Positions 53,516 through 63,636 are shown, counted from the stretch's first letter. The stretch is 64,000 nt of DNA from an uncultured Clostridia bacterium (GCA_934438075.1 CAKSBF010000006.1:1-64000), one strand, 5' to 3'. Numbers and translations are program-made. The notes: generated by a model not told the origin, from the letters alone.

Positions 53516-54334
53516 ATGATTTCCATTTACAAATCAGATACCAACCGGCTTACAACCGCCGCTGCACCGTTTTACGCCGCCGAATGCGGCATTTCGGTAA
53601 TCAACAAAAGTGACTATTTTTTTGTCCGCCCCCAAGGCCGGACGGATTACCATTTAATTTATTTTACACAGGGCAAGGGCGAGATCTTAACCGCAAACGG
53701 GTATGTCCCACTCAAAGCAGGCGGCTTTATTCTTTTGCCGCCGCGCCAAAGACATGGTTACCGCATATATCATAAAGATAACGCTGTTTATTATTGGATT
53801 CACTTTGACGGGCTGTGTGCAGATAAAATTATAAATGATTTTCACTTGCCATATAACACTGCTTTACATGCCGGTATATCATCTGAGATTATACAATTAT
53901 TTGAAAATATTATCTCTGAAATGCAAATACAGCAAAATGCCCATGCCGAAATTTGCAGTGCATATCTTCTGCATATGATTGCGCTTTTTTCAAGAAAATA
54001 TAATACACCGCACACAGAACACTCGATAGAAACCGCCGCCCGTTTGATTCGCACAAATCTGCAAAATAATATTACCTCCGCAGAGCTTGCGGAAGCATGC
54101 GGCTACAGCGAATATCACTTTATACGTCTCTTTAAGCAGGTCTTTGGAACAACCCCTTCTGCATACCGCAACCGTCTGCGCATTGAAAATGCCTGTGCAC
54201 TGATAGCAAATTCCCCATATTCTTTCGCAGAAATTTCAGAAACATTGGGATTTTGCGACCCGTCCCATTTTACAAAAATTTTCAAAAAATTTAAAGGGTG
54301 TTCACCGCAAAGCTACCGGAAAAGCCTTCCATAA
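53516..54334 (+). CDS. AraC-family transcriptional regulator
   Basis: 272-residue regulator: N-terminal cupin-type sugar-binding domain (DYHLIYFTQGKGEIL, GGFILLPPRQRHGYRI) and C-terminal double HTH (NNITSAELAEACGYSEYHF, then SFAEISETLGFCDPSHFTKI). ATG 53516 follows GGAGGG. Transcribed away from the GH2 beta-galactosidase gene with two near-identical repeats between them; likely activates it upon sensing a sugar. Convergent with tlyA. Confidence 0.95.
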   Translation: MISIYKSDTNRLTTAAAPFYAAECGISVINKSDYFFVRPQGRTDYHLIYFTQGKGEILTANGYVPLKAGGFILLPPRQRHGYRIYHKDNAVYYWIHFDGLCADKIINDFHLPYNTALHAGISSEIIQLFENIISEMQIQQNAHAEICSAYLLHMIALFSRKYNTPHTEHSIETAARLIRTNLQNNITSAELAEACGYSEYHFIRLFKQVFGTTPSAYRNRLRIENACALIANSPYSFAEISETLGFCDPSHFTKIFKKFKGCSPQSYRKSLP

Positions 54335-54380
54335 GCCCTCGCAAACACCCTTTTACAGCAAATATAAATAAATTTGAAAA

Positions 54381-55190
54381 TTACCGATCCAATTTTTCGT
54401 GCGATGCCGCCACAACCATTTTAGCTGCGCTCTGCTTTTCTATTGCACTTGCCGTCCCTTTTCTCAAATATGCTAAATATTCGATATTGCCCTCCGGTCC
54501 CTTTACGGGCGAAAAGTCAAGACCCATTACACCAAAACCAATTTCCTCCGCTATGCCGCATACACGGCGGACCACCTCTTCGTGCACAGCCGGGTCACGG
54601 ACAACACCTTTTTTCCCAACTTTTTCCTTACCCGCTTCAAACTGCGGTTTAATTAACGCCACCGCTTCCCCTTCTTCCCGCAGAAGCGAAAATACCACAG
54701 GAAGCACCAACCCCAGGGAAATAAACGCTACATCAATGGAAATAAAATCAAGTGCTTCACTAATCTGCTCCGCTGTAACATGCCGGATATTGGTGCGCTC
54801 CATATTCACTACGCGCTCATCCGTGCGCAGATTCCACGCAAGCTGCCCATAGCCCACATCCACCGCATAGACCCTTTGTGCCCCGTTTTGCAGCATGCAA
54901 TCTGTAAAGCCGCCTGTGGAGGCTCCGACATCCATACATACTGCGCCATCTAAAGCAATCGGAAAAGACTGCATCGCCTTTTCAAGCTTTAAACCGCCGC
55001 GGCTTACATAACGCAGCGTACTGCCCCGCACCTCAACCTTCTGTCCGGGCGCGACCGTCATGCCGGCCTTGTCACATTTCTGCTCATCCACGAATACAAT
55101 TCCCGACATAATAATCGCCTTTGCTTTTTCCCTGCTCGGCGCTAGACCGTGTTCTGTCAAATATACATCCAGACGTACTTTTTCCGTCAA
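54381..55190 (-). CDS. tlyA: TlyA-family 16S/23S rRNA 2'-O-methyltransferase
   Basis: 269-residue fusion of an N-terminal S4 RNA-binding domain (RLDVYLTEHGLAPSREKAKA) with an FtsJ-type SAM methyltransferase (DVGASTGGFTDCMLQNGA, KPQFEAGKEKVGKKG). TlyA methylates ribosomal RNA and affects capreomycin sensitivity in mycobacteria; it may also bind membranes. Start TTG 55190, seven bases after GGGGAG, gives the family length; an upstream ATG is out of frame. Last gene of the ttcA-galU-nth series. Confidence 0.92.
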   Translation of the reverse strand: MTEKVRLDVYLTEHGLAPSREKAKAIIMSGIVFVDEQKCDKAGMTVAPGQKVEVRGSTLRYVSRGGLKLEKAMQSFPIALDGAVCMDVGASTGGFTDCMLQNGAQRVYAVDVGYGQLAWNLRTDERVVNMERTNIRHVTAEQISEALDFISIDVAFISLGLVLPVVFSLLREEGEAVALIKPQFEAGKEKVGKKGVVRDPAVHEEVVRRVCGIAEEIGFGVMGLDFSPVKGPEGNIEYLAYLRKGTASAIEKQSAAKMVVAASHEKLDR

Positions 55191-55204
55191 ACATGCTCTC
55201 CCCT

Positions 55205-55849
55205 TTATTTTTGCTTTTGTTCTTTTATCGCAAAGTCGCACATTGGCGCCAGCGGACACTCCCCGCAGCGAGGACGTCTTGCAACGCACAAATTACGCCC
55301 GTGTTCTACCATTTGATGGCAAAAAGTCGAAGAATAATCCGGCGGCAAAATCTTTACCAAATCCTTTTCAATCTTTGCAGGATCGGTATTTTTTGTCAAG
55401 CCCAGCAAATATGTAATGCGTTTGCAGTGCGTATCCACTACCACAGCCGGCTTACCAAACACATCTCCCAAAACCAGATTGGCAATTTTTCTGCCAACCC
55501 CCGGCAGCCGAAGCAAATCCTCCATATTATCCGGCACTTCGCCGCCATATTCTGCACACAAAACCTGTCCGCACTTTTTTAAATTTTTTGCTTTATTATG
55601 ATAAAATCCCGTAGAGCGGACTAATTCCTCCAGCTCGCTGACATCTGCCGCCGCAAAGGCCGCTGCATCAGGAAAACGTGCAAACAGTGCCGGCGTCACC
55701 ATGTTAACCCGTGCGTCAGTGCATTGTGCGGCAAGCTGTGCCGCAACTACCAGCCGAAACGGATCCTGATAATCTAGCGTGCACGGCGCTTCACCATACA
55801 ATTTTCCAAGCTTTTCGCGGTAAAATTCTACTTTTTGTTTTTTGGTCAT
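55205..55849 (-). CDS. nth: Endonuclease III
   Basis: 214-residue DNA glycosylase/AP lyase for oxidised pyrimidines. Helix-hairpin-helix LPGVGRKIANLVLG, catalytic Asp in VDTHCKRI, and C-terminal [4Fe-4S] cysteines (C-x6-C-x2-C-x5-C pattern in CVARRPRCGECPLAPMC). The family's catalytic Lys stretch is present just before the HhH. ATG 55849 lies 13 bases after the upstream gene with GGGAGG. Confidence 0.96.
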   Translation of the reverse strand: MTKKQKVEFYREKLGKLYGEAPCTLDYQDPFRLVVAAQLAAQCTDARVNMVTPALFARFPDAAAFAAADVSELEELVRSTGFYHNKAKNLKKCGQVLCAEYGGEVPDNMEDLLRLPGVGRKIANLVLGDVFGKPAVVVDTHCKRITYLLGLTKNTDPAKIEKDLVKILPPDYSSTFCHQMVEHGRNLCVARRPRCGECPLAPMCDFAIKEQKQK

Positions 55850-55862
55850 GCTGCGCCTCCCA

Positions 55863-58193
55863 CTATTCTAAAATCTGCCGCATTTCGTAGCTGACCTCTT
55901 CACCGTTTACCGTTACCTGTACATACTTCACATAAGAAATATTATTTGCCGGCGGTTTTAAACCAATGCTCGGAAATACTCCTGCCGTACCAATGTAACG
56001 AACTCCGTTTTCCATATAGTTTTCATTTTTATATCCGCCGTAAAATACATACACATTTTTTCCCGCCGATGCCGCCTGCTCTACAATTTTGTGAAACTCA
56101 TTCACTTCTGTCTCATTGCTTGATATGTTCCCCTTTTGCAGGAAAATAAATGCATTACCGCCAGCCAAGGTATTCATATCATAACGGAATTTTGACCATT
56201 GTGCAAAATCTCCGCTGCTGATAGTCCCTCCCGAATTATCCAGCGTGATAAAGGTGCTGTTGCCATGGGTAAACTTCTGATAAGACTGTGCCGTAAAATA
56301 ATTACCCGCAAGATTGCCAAGCGTTGACGCATCCGTTTCACCGCCGACAAATGCATGCAAAGAGCCATTTTCACTCATCTCCGTTGTTGCACGGTTCATA
56401 ATAAACAAATCAAACAGCTTGGCAGGCGTTCTGGTATTGCCAAACACCGTAAAGCAAAAACCGCCGTCTGTCAGTTCCGCACTTTTATTCTGTGGGTCTG
56501 CAATTTGCTTATTTTCAGGAATACTGATTGTCTCCGCGCCGTCAACCATCAACGCCATATTCGCACTGACCGCTCCAAAATTTGCAGTAATCACCGTAGC
56601 TCCGCTGCTCTTTGCTGTAACGCGGTTGCCATTTTGGTCTGCAATCGGGTTTGCAATTACCAAATCAGTATCCTTCGGATATATTTCAGCCTTTCTGCCG
56701 TTCGAATCCCAGCCGCACAGCCACAGCATTGTCGTTTCGCCGGTACCTATTTTCACCTTTTCATTCGTAAATTTCATACGGTTCGGCGCATCCAGTACAT
56801 TTAGAGCAAGCGTTGCCGAAAAATCACCGTATACAGCCTTAATGAACACGTTCCCCGTTTCGGTCGGATAATACATATCTCCCTGCATGCTTCCGTTTCC
56901 TTCCGCAACACTCCATTGAATATTCTCCGTGTTAAGTTCTACCTTCTGCCCATATTTATCATAGCCCTCAAGCCATACCCAACGCGATGTATTACGAAAT
57001 ACATTAGTATCATCCGTCTTTATTTCAATCCTTGCAAGATCAGAAAGAGGAGTGTCCGCAATAATTCCTATAGAGTTGGTTACTGCACGTCTGCTCCCAT
57101 CTGAAGGCTTATTTGCCGCCTGCTGCACTCCATCCTTTTTCACTGCCATTAATGTAGAACCGCCGCCATCCAGGTTTAATGCGCTGTAACAACCCAGATC
57201 CCTCATCAACTGCCCAAGCTGTGTCTGTGTCATGCCTTTGGCGTCACCTCTTCTGCCATCTACAGCAACCAAGGTAATAATTTTTCCGGTTTCATCGATT
57301 CCGACAGCACTGCGTGGATTGTATCCCGAAATATTGTGCGAAAATTTAGAGGGTACAACACCTTCTGCTAAAATAATGGCACCGCCGCCGACCGCTGTCT
57401 CTATCTTTTGGTAGTCCGGTGTGGTCACAACATCAATTGTAACTTTGTCTCCTACCTGAAGATTATCATCAATGAAAGTATTTTTTGTAAGATTGGAAGT
57501 CAATATGCAGCCGCCCTGCGGAATATCTGCGGGCTCGCTGTCCCAGCGTTTATCCGTCACGACCCCTTCCGCATTGACCACAATTTCCTGCACAGCGCCA
57601 TATGCACCCAAAGATTTACTATTCCATGCATCGGTATACATGACAAGACCATTCATATCATCATATTTGTTCAGCGCAGAAACCTTCTCACTCACACCAT
57701 TCGGTGCTGTAACGGTGATATCAAACGAGAAATTATTTAAGTACAGTGCACCGTCTTCCTTAAGCTGATACAGCACATTCATTGCCTCTGCCGTTGCGGA
57801 AGTGGATTTTAATTCACCATCTGAAATTTCCATTCCAACCGGTGAACCACGTCCTGCCGCACCACGCTTTGCCGCAAAGAAATCAGCATTAATCGCCGCT
57901 ACTGCATCATTTGCCTGCGCCGAAGTCAACGTATCTTGTAAAAATGATACACCCCGTGCGTCGCGCAACACTTTAAATTTCAAATGTTCCTCGTTTAAAT
58001 CCGCGCGCACCACATGGATATCCTGCCACCCGGCATCATCCAACCGTTTTATGTGCTGATAGGTCACACCCTTCACCAGTGTGCTTTCCTCTGTAGTCTC
58101 TTCAAGATAGACCTCTGCAGAAATCATCGGCAGCGATCCAATCAACAACACACCTACTGCCAAAATTGATATTATTTGCTTCCATTTCTTCAT
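55863..58193 (-). CDS. Secreted phosphodiester glycosidase-family protein
   Basis: 776-residue exported protein. Signal peptide about 1-26. NAGPA/phosphodiester glycosidase domain about 65-390 with AAINADFFAAKRG, SPVGMEISDG, NPRSAVGIDE and NLDGGGSTLMAV. Two Ig/Big-like segments follow (about 400-560). The C-terminal 200 residues (KLFDLFIMNRATTEM, STFITLDNSGGTISSGDFAQW) look like a calcineurin-type phosphoesterase lacking several metal ligands. The family removes N-acetylglucosamine from phosphodiesters; in Bacillota it is thought to trim cell-wall or glycan decorations. It follows galU by 15 bases, consistent with surface-glycan metabolism. Confidence 0.88.
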   Translation of the reverse strand: MKKWKQIISILAVGVLLIGSLPMISAEVYLEETTEESTLVKGVTYQHIKRLDDAGWQDIHVVRADLNEEHLKFKVLRDARGVSFLQDTLTSAQANDAVAAINADFFAAKRGAAGRGSPVGMEISDGELKSTSATAEAMNVLYQLKEDGALYLNNFSFDITVTAPNGVSEKVSALNKYDDMNGLVMYTDAWNSKSLGAYGAVQEIVVNAEGVVTDKRWDSEPADIPQGGCILTSNLTKNTFIDDNLQVGDKVTIDVVTTPDYQKIETAVGGGAIILAEGVVPSKFSHNISGYNPRSAVGIDETGKIITLVAVDGRRGDAKGMTQTQLGQLMRDLGCYSALNLDGGGSTLMAVKKDGVQQAANKPSDGSRRAVTNSIGIIADTPLSDLARIEIKTDDTNVFRNTSRWVWLEGYDKYGQKVELNTENIQWSVAEGNGSMQGDMYYPTETGNVFIKAVYGDFSATLALNVLDAPNRMKFTNEKVKIGTGETTMLWLCGWDSNGRKAEIYPKDTDLVIANPIADQNGNRVTAKSSGATVITANFGAVSANMALMVDGAETISIPENKQIADPQNKSAELTDGGFCFTVFGNTRTPAKLFDLFIMNRATTEMSENGSLHAFVGGETDASTLGNLAGNYFTAQSYQKFTHGNSTFITLDNSGGTISSGDFAQWSKFRYDMNTLAGGNAFIFLQKGNISSNETEVNEFHKIVEQAASAGKNVYVFYGGYKNENYMENGVRYIGTAGVFPSIGLKPPANNISYVKYVQVTVNGEEVSYEMRQILE

Positions 58194-58208
58194 TTGTTTC
58201 TCCTTAGA

Positions 58209-59081
58209 CTATTTCCTGTTTACAATCTTTTTTAAATATTCCATAAATTCGGCAGAAAGGTCATCCCTTCTCAAGGCATATTCTACCGTTGCTTCTAAAA
58301 ATCCCATTTTATTGCCGACGTCATATCTGCGTCCGATAAAGTCATAAGCATACATTGCCTGTTCCTTTGCCAGTGTTTTCAGCGCATCTGTCAGCTGAAT
58401 TTCCCCACCGGCACCGGGTTTGGTCTTTTCCAGATGAGCAAATATTTCAGGCGTTATGATATATCTGCCCAAAACCGCCACATTAGTCGGCGCTTCCTCT
58501 CTCTTAGGTTTTTCCACCATGTCATTTACACGCCACATACGCTCTGCAACCTGACTGCCGGAAACAATGCCATACTTACTAACCTCACTTTCCGGTACTG
58601 TCTGAACACCTAAAATGCTTGCATTGTACTCTTCAAATTTTTCTATCATCTGTGCCAGACACGGTTTTTCCGCATACACCACGTCATCTCCCAAAAGCAC
58701 CGCAAATGGTTCGCCTGCCGCAAAGGATTTTGCACATAAAATTGCATGTCCCAAACCTTTCGCTTCTGCCTGGCGCACATATTGAATATTCATCATGGAA
58801 CGAATGGCGGTGAGTTCTTCCAGCTGCGCAATTTTCCCGCTCTTCTCCAATTCATTTTCCAATTCATATGACTTGTCAAAATGATCCTCAATCGCCTTTT
58901 TTGTGCGGCTGGTGATAATCAGCAAATCTGTAATCCCCGCTGCCGCCGCCTCCTCTATGATATACTGAATGGTCGGCTTGTCCACAATCGGAAGCATTTC
59001 CTTCGGAACAGCCTTTGTTGCAGGCAAAAACCGGGTTCCCAACCCTGCCGCCGGTATCACCGCTTTTGTAATCTTTGTCAT
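58209..59081 (-). CDS. galU: UTP-glucose-1-phosphate uridylyltransferase
   Basis: 290-residue enzyme forming UDP-glucose. Nucleotide-binding GLGTRFLPATKAVPKEM, VDKPTIQYIIEEA, LLGDDVVYA and sugar-site GAGGEIQLTDAL are intact; length normal. ATG 59081 follows GGAGG. UDP-glucose supplies surface glycans and galactose metabolism, consistent with the downstream glycosidase gene. Confidence 0.97.
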   Translation of the reverse strand: MTKITKAVIPAAGLGTRFLPATKAVPKEMLPIVDKPTIQYIIEEAAAAGITDLLIITSRTKKAIEDHFDKSYELENELEKSGKIAQLEELTAIRSMMNIQYVRQAEAKGLGHAILCAKSFAAGEPFAVLLGDDVVYAEKPCLAQMIEKFEEYNASILGVQTVPESEVSKYGIVSGSQVAERMWRVNDMVEKPKREEAPTNVAVLGRYIITPEIFAHLEKTKPGAGGEIQLTDALKTLAKEQAMYAYDFIGRRYDVGNKMGFLEATVEYALRRDDLSAEFMEYLKKIVNRK

Positions 59082-59108
59082 AATTCTCCCTCCGTCAATA
59101 AAAATAAT

Positions 59109-59822
59109 TTATTTTCTTTCCCAACCGTCAATGCCCGAACGAACCAAGGCCGTAAATGCCCGGTCTTTCAAGCCATGATTTTCCGTGTCCAAGCGATTAA
59201 TTACTTCTTTTACATATGCCCTTTTGCTGTTTCCATCCGCCGGACAACTGTTTTCCACAATCGGCAGATCCGCATCATACGCATATTTTTTAATTGCTCT
59301 TTCCCGAACATAAATTAACGGGCGAAGCACCGTAATCTCCGATCGGGTTAAATAAGTCACCGGGGAAAAGCAGCCGATTTGCCCCTCAAAAAACAAACTT
59401 AGAAAAAAGGTTTCCACTACATCATCATAATGATGTCCCAGCACCACTTTATTGCAGCCGTTTGACTTTGCAATATTATTTAAAGCACCACGGCGCAAAT
59501 TAGCACAAAGCGCACACGGATTCTTTTCCTGTCTGTAATCAAATACAATTTGGCGAATCCCTGTCTGTTCAATGACATACGGAACGTCAAGCTCTCTGCA
59601 AAAATCTGCTACCGGTGAAAAATTCATATCTTTCGCGCCCAAATCGAGAGTAATTGCCATAACTTCAAAAGGCTTTGGATAAAATCTCTGCAAATTTTTC
59701 ATTGCCGCCAGCGCCAACAGCGAATCCTTACCGCCCGAGACACCGACCGCTATTTTGTCACCTGCTTCAATCATATGATAATCCTCTACTGCGCGGCGCA
59801 CACGGCTCAGTATATGTTTCAT
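59109..59822 (-). CDS. ttcA: tRNA 2-thiocytidine biosynthesis protein TtcA-like
   Basis: 237-residue PP-loop ATPase with the motif VGVSGGKDSLLAL, Fe-S ligands CALC (CxxC) and a later cysteine in VENSCPADG. It is the TtcA/TtuA-type group that thiolates C32 or other tRNA positions; the short C-terminus fits. ATG 59822 is eight bases after AGGAG; the ten-codon extension would overlap that site. First gene of the galU series. Confidence 0.85.
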   Translation of the reverse strand: MKHILSRVRRAVEDYHMIEAGDKIAVGVSGGKDSLLALAAMKNLQRFYPKPFEVMAITLDLGAKDMNFSPVADFCRELDVPYVIEQTGIRQIVFDYRQEKNPCALCANLRRGALNNIAKSNGCNKVVLGHHYDDVVETFFLSLFFEGQIGCFSPVTYLTRSEITVLRPLIYVRERAIKKYAYDADLPIVENSCPADGNSKRAYVKEVINRLDTENHGLKDRAFTALVRSGIDGWERK

Positions 59823-59949
59823 AAACATTTCTCCTCTGTATGTAACACTCATTCTGCCGATTCTGTTTCATTATACAATAAACTGCACTAAATTTCAATG
59901 GATTCCTTCGAATTAACGATATTTTCCGTAAACCTTTACAAAAAGGACA

Positions 59950-59985
59950 TAAAAAACACCGCGGTTATACCAACAACCGCGGTGT
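59950..59985 (-). terminator. Terminator of the esterase/glycoside hydrolase operon
   Basis: ACACCGCGGTT pairs perfectly with AACCGCGGTGT; minus-strand T-run follows. Confidence 0.92.
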
Positions 59986-60110
59986 AAATATACGAAAATG
60001 TTTTAAAAAAACTATGAACATATCGAATAAAATCATTCCATAGTATATAAGAATTAAGTAACTAGCATCCGAACGTTTTTACAAAATGCTCCTTGTCTCC
60101 ACAAAAATTT

Positions 60111-61133
60111 TTACCATCCACATATCTCAACAAATGCCTTCCAACCTTCATTTGCAAAAAAACGATGCTCTCCCTCTCCTACAACAAGTCTACATTTATC
60201 GCGATGGCCCGCCTTTGCATAGATTTTTTTTATGACATCAAATACCTCCCGTGTTCCTTCTATCGGAAAAATAGGGTCATTATTGCCCGCTATAACTATT
60301 AACGGACGTGGAACGATCAAGCAGGAAAGTTCCCCCATATCAAAATATTTTGAAATTTTCGGTATATAATTGCAAACGCAGTGTTCCATTGCACCAATTG
60401 ATTTTTTATAAGCGCAAACACAGCAAGAGGGCATCACAACTTTAATTCTTTTGTCAACACAAGCGCTGTAATAGGTCGCTGTACCTCCACCGGAATTTCC
60501 CATACATGCAATCTTATTATGATCAATTTCCGGAAATGTTTCCAGCACATCAATTGCTCTTGAAACATCCCAAACCCGTTCTCCAATTATCGTTCTGCCA
60601 ATTAAAAGCGCATTCATTGCAGGATGATGACAGGTTGTAAGTCCTTCCGTTCTATCGCTTTTTCTTTCACCGAACGCCCGCTGTTCCATACATAAAACGG
60701 CATATCCCTGGGCTAAAGCACTCATTCCAAAATTCTCGTCTACTGCAATCAATCTTTCATCCTCTTGTGAAGCGGCTCTTCCCATCGAAACATGCATGCC
60801 GGAAGAATGTCCCTGCAAGCAAATCACAACCGGACAAGGCTTAGGTACATCATGCGGAATAAGCAAATGGCACGGCACAGTAATAACTGCTTTATTATCA
60901 AATTTTTCGCTAATAAAACGAAAGCGCTTTTCCGTATATCCTTTGTGCTCTTTTTCCCATTCTATAAAAATTTCCGGTTCGGTATATTCCGGCATATCCC
61001 CCAACAACTCAGTCAGTTTCTCTCTGACTGCTTTTTGATACTCTTCGAAGGCACACGACTCGTCAAACGCCATAATCGGTTTTCTCTCCGCTAAGATGGC
61101 ATCATGTATAATATCTGGTGAAAATAAACTCAT
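60111..61133 (-). CDS. Alpha/beta hydrolase, acetyl-esterase-like
   Basis: 340-residue cytosolic hydrolase. Catalytic Ser sits in the nucleophile elbow CMGNSGGGTATYYS; the oxyanion strand is VVICLQGHSSGMHV; likely Asp in AGNNDPIFPIEGT and His in GEGEHRFF. Resembles plant-type acetyl xylan/dienelactone hydrolases that remove acyl groups from glycans; substrate unproven. ATG 61133 lies one base after the hydrolase stop with GAGGGG upstream, so the two genes are coupled. Confidence 0.85.
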   Translation of the reverse strand: MSLFSPDIIHDAILAERKPIMAFDESCAFEEYQKAVREKLTELLGDMPEYTEPEIFIEWEKEHKGYTEKRFRFISEKFDNKAVITVPCHLLIPHDVPKPCPVVICLQGHSSGMHVSMGRAASQEDERLIAVDENFGMSALAQGYAVLCMEQRAFGERKSDRTEGLTTCHHPAMNALLIGRTIIGERVWDVSRAIDVLETFPEIDHNKIACMGNSGGGTATYYSACVDKRIKVVMPSCCVCAYKKSIGAMEHCVCNYIPKISKYFDMGELSCLIVPRPLIVIAGNNDPIFPIEGTREVFDVIKKIYAKAGHRDKCRLVVGEGEHRFFANEGWKAFVEICGW

Positions 61134-61134
61134 T

Positions 61135-63582
61135 TTAATATCCCCTCTCATATTTAAAAATTTTAACAGGCTCCTTTAAACCGCCTCCGGCACTTCCATG
61201 TTCAAAGGGTAAAACCAAATCGTGGTATAGCCCCAGTTCCTCTTTTGTAAACTCTTTCATTCCTTCAGAGAATAAATATTGATTTGCTGCAGTATTTGAA
61301 ACCCGAATCTCAAGAACATTTTTACCTTTAACCGCATCTGCGATAAACAAAAAAGGATATACAATACAAATTCCCAGCGATTCGTCATTCAGCCACGCTT
61401 CACATGAGTATTCAACTTCTCCAACATCAATAATAACAGACATCGCTTCCGACATATAGAAAGAAGCTCTGTAAACCACATCTCCTGAAAAATCTCGTCC
61501 GAATAACGTTTTAAAATCAAAACTGTTTGCTTTTATATAATTTTGCCCCGGAATCTGACAAGACACTTTTTTATTTTTCACTTCAAATTGTTTTACCGCT
61601 TTTACGTCGAAATCCGAAATCACAGTAAGTAATTCTTTATTACCCCTTTTTTCTACCTTCATTGGTTTATCACATGATACAAGGATTATTCCATCGCCGC
61701 ATCTCAATTTGAACGTAACAAATCCATCTTGATACATCTCGGTATACTTTCCCGTCGTTATGTCCAATCGATATACATTTTGATTTTCGACAATTCTGAG
61801 AATTCCCTCAGATTCAGTCAGCCCTTCATTATAAATAAAATAGATAACGGAATCAAGTGTACGTGTTTTTCTCCCTCGTAAATTTTCGCATCCTTTTATA
61901 GCCAGAAACACACTTGCAGAGCAAATATCTGCCTTTTCTCTTAAAACGACCACCATCCCGCCGTTTTTCTTAAAAATATCAAGTCGTTGTTCAACTTCCT
62001 CTGATAAATCGCTCTGCAACGGTAAATACACGGTATCATATTCAACGTATCCGGCACATATCTTTCCTTCGCTCAACCTTTCTAAATCAGCATTTAAAAT
62101 GAGATCGTCATCCGCAATGTCAAAATATACATTCGCATTTTCCAATAATTCTGCTGCCTCTGTAAACTCTTGTCCGTCCGAATCGGGGTTCATCCAAAAA
62201 TTTCTGACGGGATAGTACAGCAGCACTTTAACTTCCGGCACGCCACAGCTCATAATGTAACAAAGTCGTGCAGCATATTGATTCCATTCTGCAATATCAT
62301 ATGCTCCCGGTCTTTCTTCAATAAAGTGCGGCCTTAACCCCCCAACGAGTTGACCGTCTTTACCTGATGGAATATTCATGACGTTTATTAAATTAATTCC
62401 TCGACATACTTGAAAATGCAAGACATAGCACATTTGAGAATATGTAAGGCCGCTCCCATAGGCAGAAAAGGACTCGCTCAAGGCATATCTGCTTCCTGTT
62501 TGGTGCGCGGCACTCGAAGCAAAACGTGGGAAACAGCGGTTTTCTCCTTCTGTTACATCTAATTGAATCTCTCGATACTGATAGGAATAACGATGGTAAG
62601 TTCCTGGGAAAATCTGCCTCCATATTACATCTATCCCCGGCACATCAAAACATCTTAGCAGCCGCATAATCTGCCCATGACTTCTCACACTGTCATATAT
62701 ATCATTATCCTTATCCAAATGGCCGGTAAATAAAATATTGTGTTCTTTGCACCACTGTTTTATTTGTAAAAAATAATTTTGCGCAAATAACTGACTCATA
62801 ATATCAAAATATTGCTCCCGAACTTTTCCGCCATCTTCACCCGACAAAAGTAAGGGGAGGTGGTCCAACAAGTCATATCCAAATCGTTTTTTGAATTCAT
62901 CTCGAAGAACGTCACTCCAACAAGGAAAGTCTATCGACGGTTCGTCAGTAAATATCATACGAACACCATACTGTGGCAAAGTGTTTAATTCGTTTGCATA
63001 GCTTTCGTGCACGAGAGAAAGAAATGCCCGTGTTGTCTGAAGATTTAGCAAATCCGGATAAATCTCATCCTCTTTCGTCCGAAATATTGTAATCTCCCCA
63101 TTCACCTCAAACCGATATTTAGGGAATATGCGTGTATTCTCTAAAAAAACTGCCAACACACTTGCATCACATTCTAATATTTCCCCGGCATGCACCATTT
63201 GTTTTTCCCAAACTATTCTTTTTCTTACGAGCTGAGGATGATTCCGAACCAGCCGGCCATTCCCCCCACCGGACGGCCATCCATCTTCATCATATATCCA
63301 AGCATACATCTCTTTGCTTTTAGCGTATTGCAGCGCAAAACGATACAGCGCAAAATATGTTCCACTCAAATAATCCGGCTCCATTTGATTATTTAAAAAA
63401 CGTTTTGAGCAGGGGATAATATAAAAAACCCTTATACCGCACCGATGCATATACTCAATTTGCTTTATAATGCGCTCCTCCGTTATTTCACTGTTCCAAA
63501 TCCACGAATATACCGGAGAAAATTCTATTGGCGGAGAAAGTAATTTCCCCATCGAAAAATCAATTTCTTCTGTTCCGTACAT
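61135..63582 (-). CDS. Glycoside hydrolase, GH106-like (putative alpha-L-rhamnosidase)
   Basis: 815-residue cytosolic enzyme. The start SPVYSWIWNSEITEERI and YAWIYDEDGWPSGG resemble the GH106 catalytic barrel; RMIFTDEPSIDFPCW holds a likely catalytic acid and GHLDKDNDIYDS follows. The C-terminal part is beta-sandwich-like with a carbohydrate-binding type strand (ASFYMSEAMSVIIDVGEVEYSCEAWLNDE). Start ATG 63582 follows AAAGGAG. No signal peptide, so it acts on imported oligosaccharides. Paired with an esterase, it fits pectin or rhamnose side-chain use. The family is inferred by pattern only. Confidence 0.7.
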   Translation of the reverse strand: MYGTEEIDFSMGKLLSPPIEFSPVYSWIWNSEITEERIIKQIEYMHRCGIRVFYIIPCSKRFLNNQMEPDYLSGTYFALYRFALQYAKSKEMYAWIYDEDGWPSGGGNGRLVRNHPQLVRKRIVWEKQMVHAGEILECDASVLAVFLENTRIFPKYRFEVNGEITIFRTKEDEIYPDLLNLQTTRAFLSLVHESYANELNTLPQYGVRMIFTDEPSIDFPCWSDVLRDEFKKRFGYDLLDHLPLLLSGEDGGKVREQYFDIMSQLFAQNYFLQIKQWCKEHNILFTGHLDKDNDIYDSVRSHGQIMRLLRCFDVPGIDVIWRQIFPGTYHRYSYQYREIQLDVTEGENRCFPRFASSAAHQTGSRYALSESFSAYGSGLTYSQMCYVLHFQVCRGINLINVMNIPSGKDGQLVGGLRPHFIEERPGAYDIAEWNQYAARLCYIMSCGVPEVKVLLYYPVRNFWMNPDSDGQEFTEAAELLENANVYFDIADDDLILNADLERLSEGKICAGYVEYDTVYLPLQSDLSEEVEQRLDIFKKNGGMVVVLREKADICSASVFLAIKGCENLRGRKTRTLDSVIYFIYNEGLTESEGILRIVENQNVYRLDITTGKYTEMYQDGFVTFKLRCGDGIILVSCDKPMKVEKRGNKELLTVISDFDVKAVKQFEVKNKKVSCQIPGQNYIKANSFDFKTLFGRDFSGDVVYRASFYMSEAMSVIIDVGEVEYSCEAWLNDESLGICIVYPFLFIADAVKGKNVLEIRVSNTAANQYLFSEGMKEFTKEELGLYHDLVLPFEHGSAGGGLKEPVKIFKYERGY

Positions 63583-63603
63583 TAACAGACTCCTTTCATA
63601 AAT

Positions 63604-63636
63604 TTGGGGCATTCCACTTTACGTGAAACGCCCCAA
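63604..63636 (-). terminator. Hairpin between the partial gene and the GH106-like gene
   Basis: TTGGGGCGTTTCAC and GTGGAATGCCCCAA fold on the minus strand, with a short loop; no clear T-run, so partial termination or mRNA stabilisation. Confidence 0.5.

Noticed and set aside
54293..54353. AAAGGGTGTT/AACACCCTTT inverted repeat with a ~40-base loop between AraC and tlyA
   Set aside because: The loop is long and mostly in the AraC coding end, so a terminator call is unsafe.
55191..55289. N-terminal extension of tlyA inside nth
   Set aside because: It overlaps nth, has no ribosome site, and the TTG start gives the normal family length.
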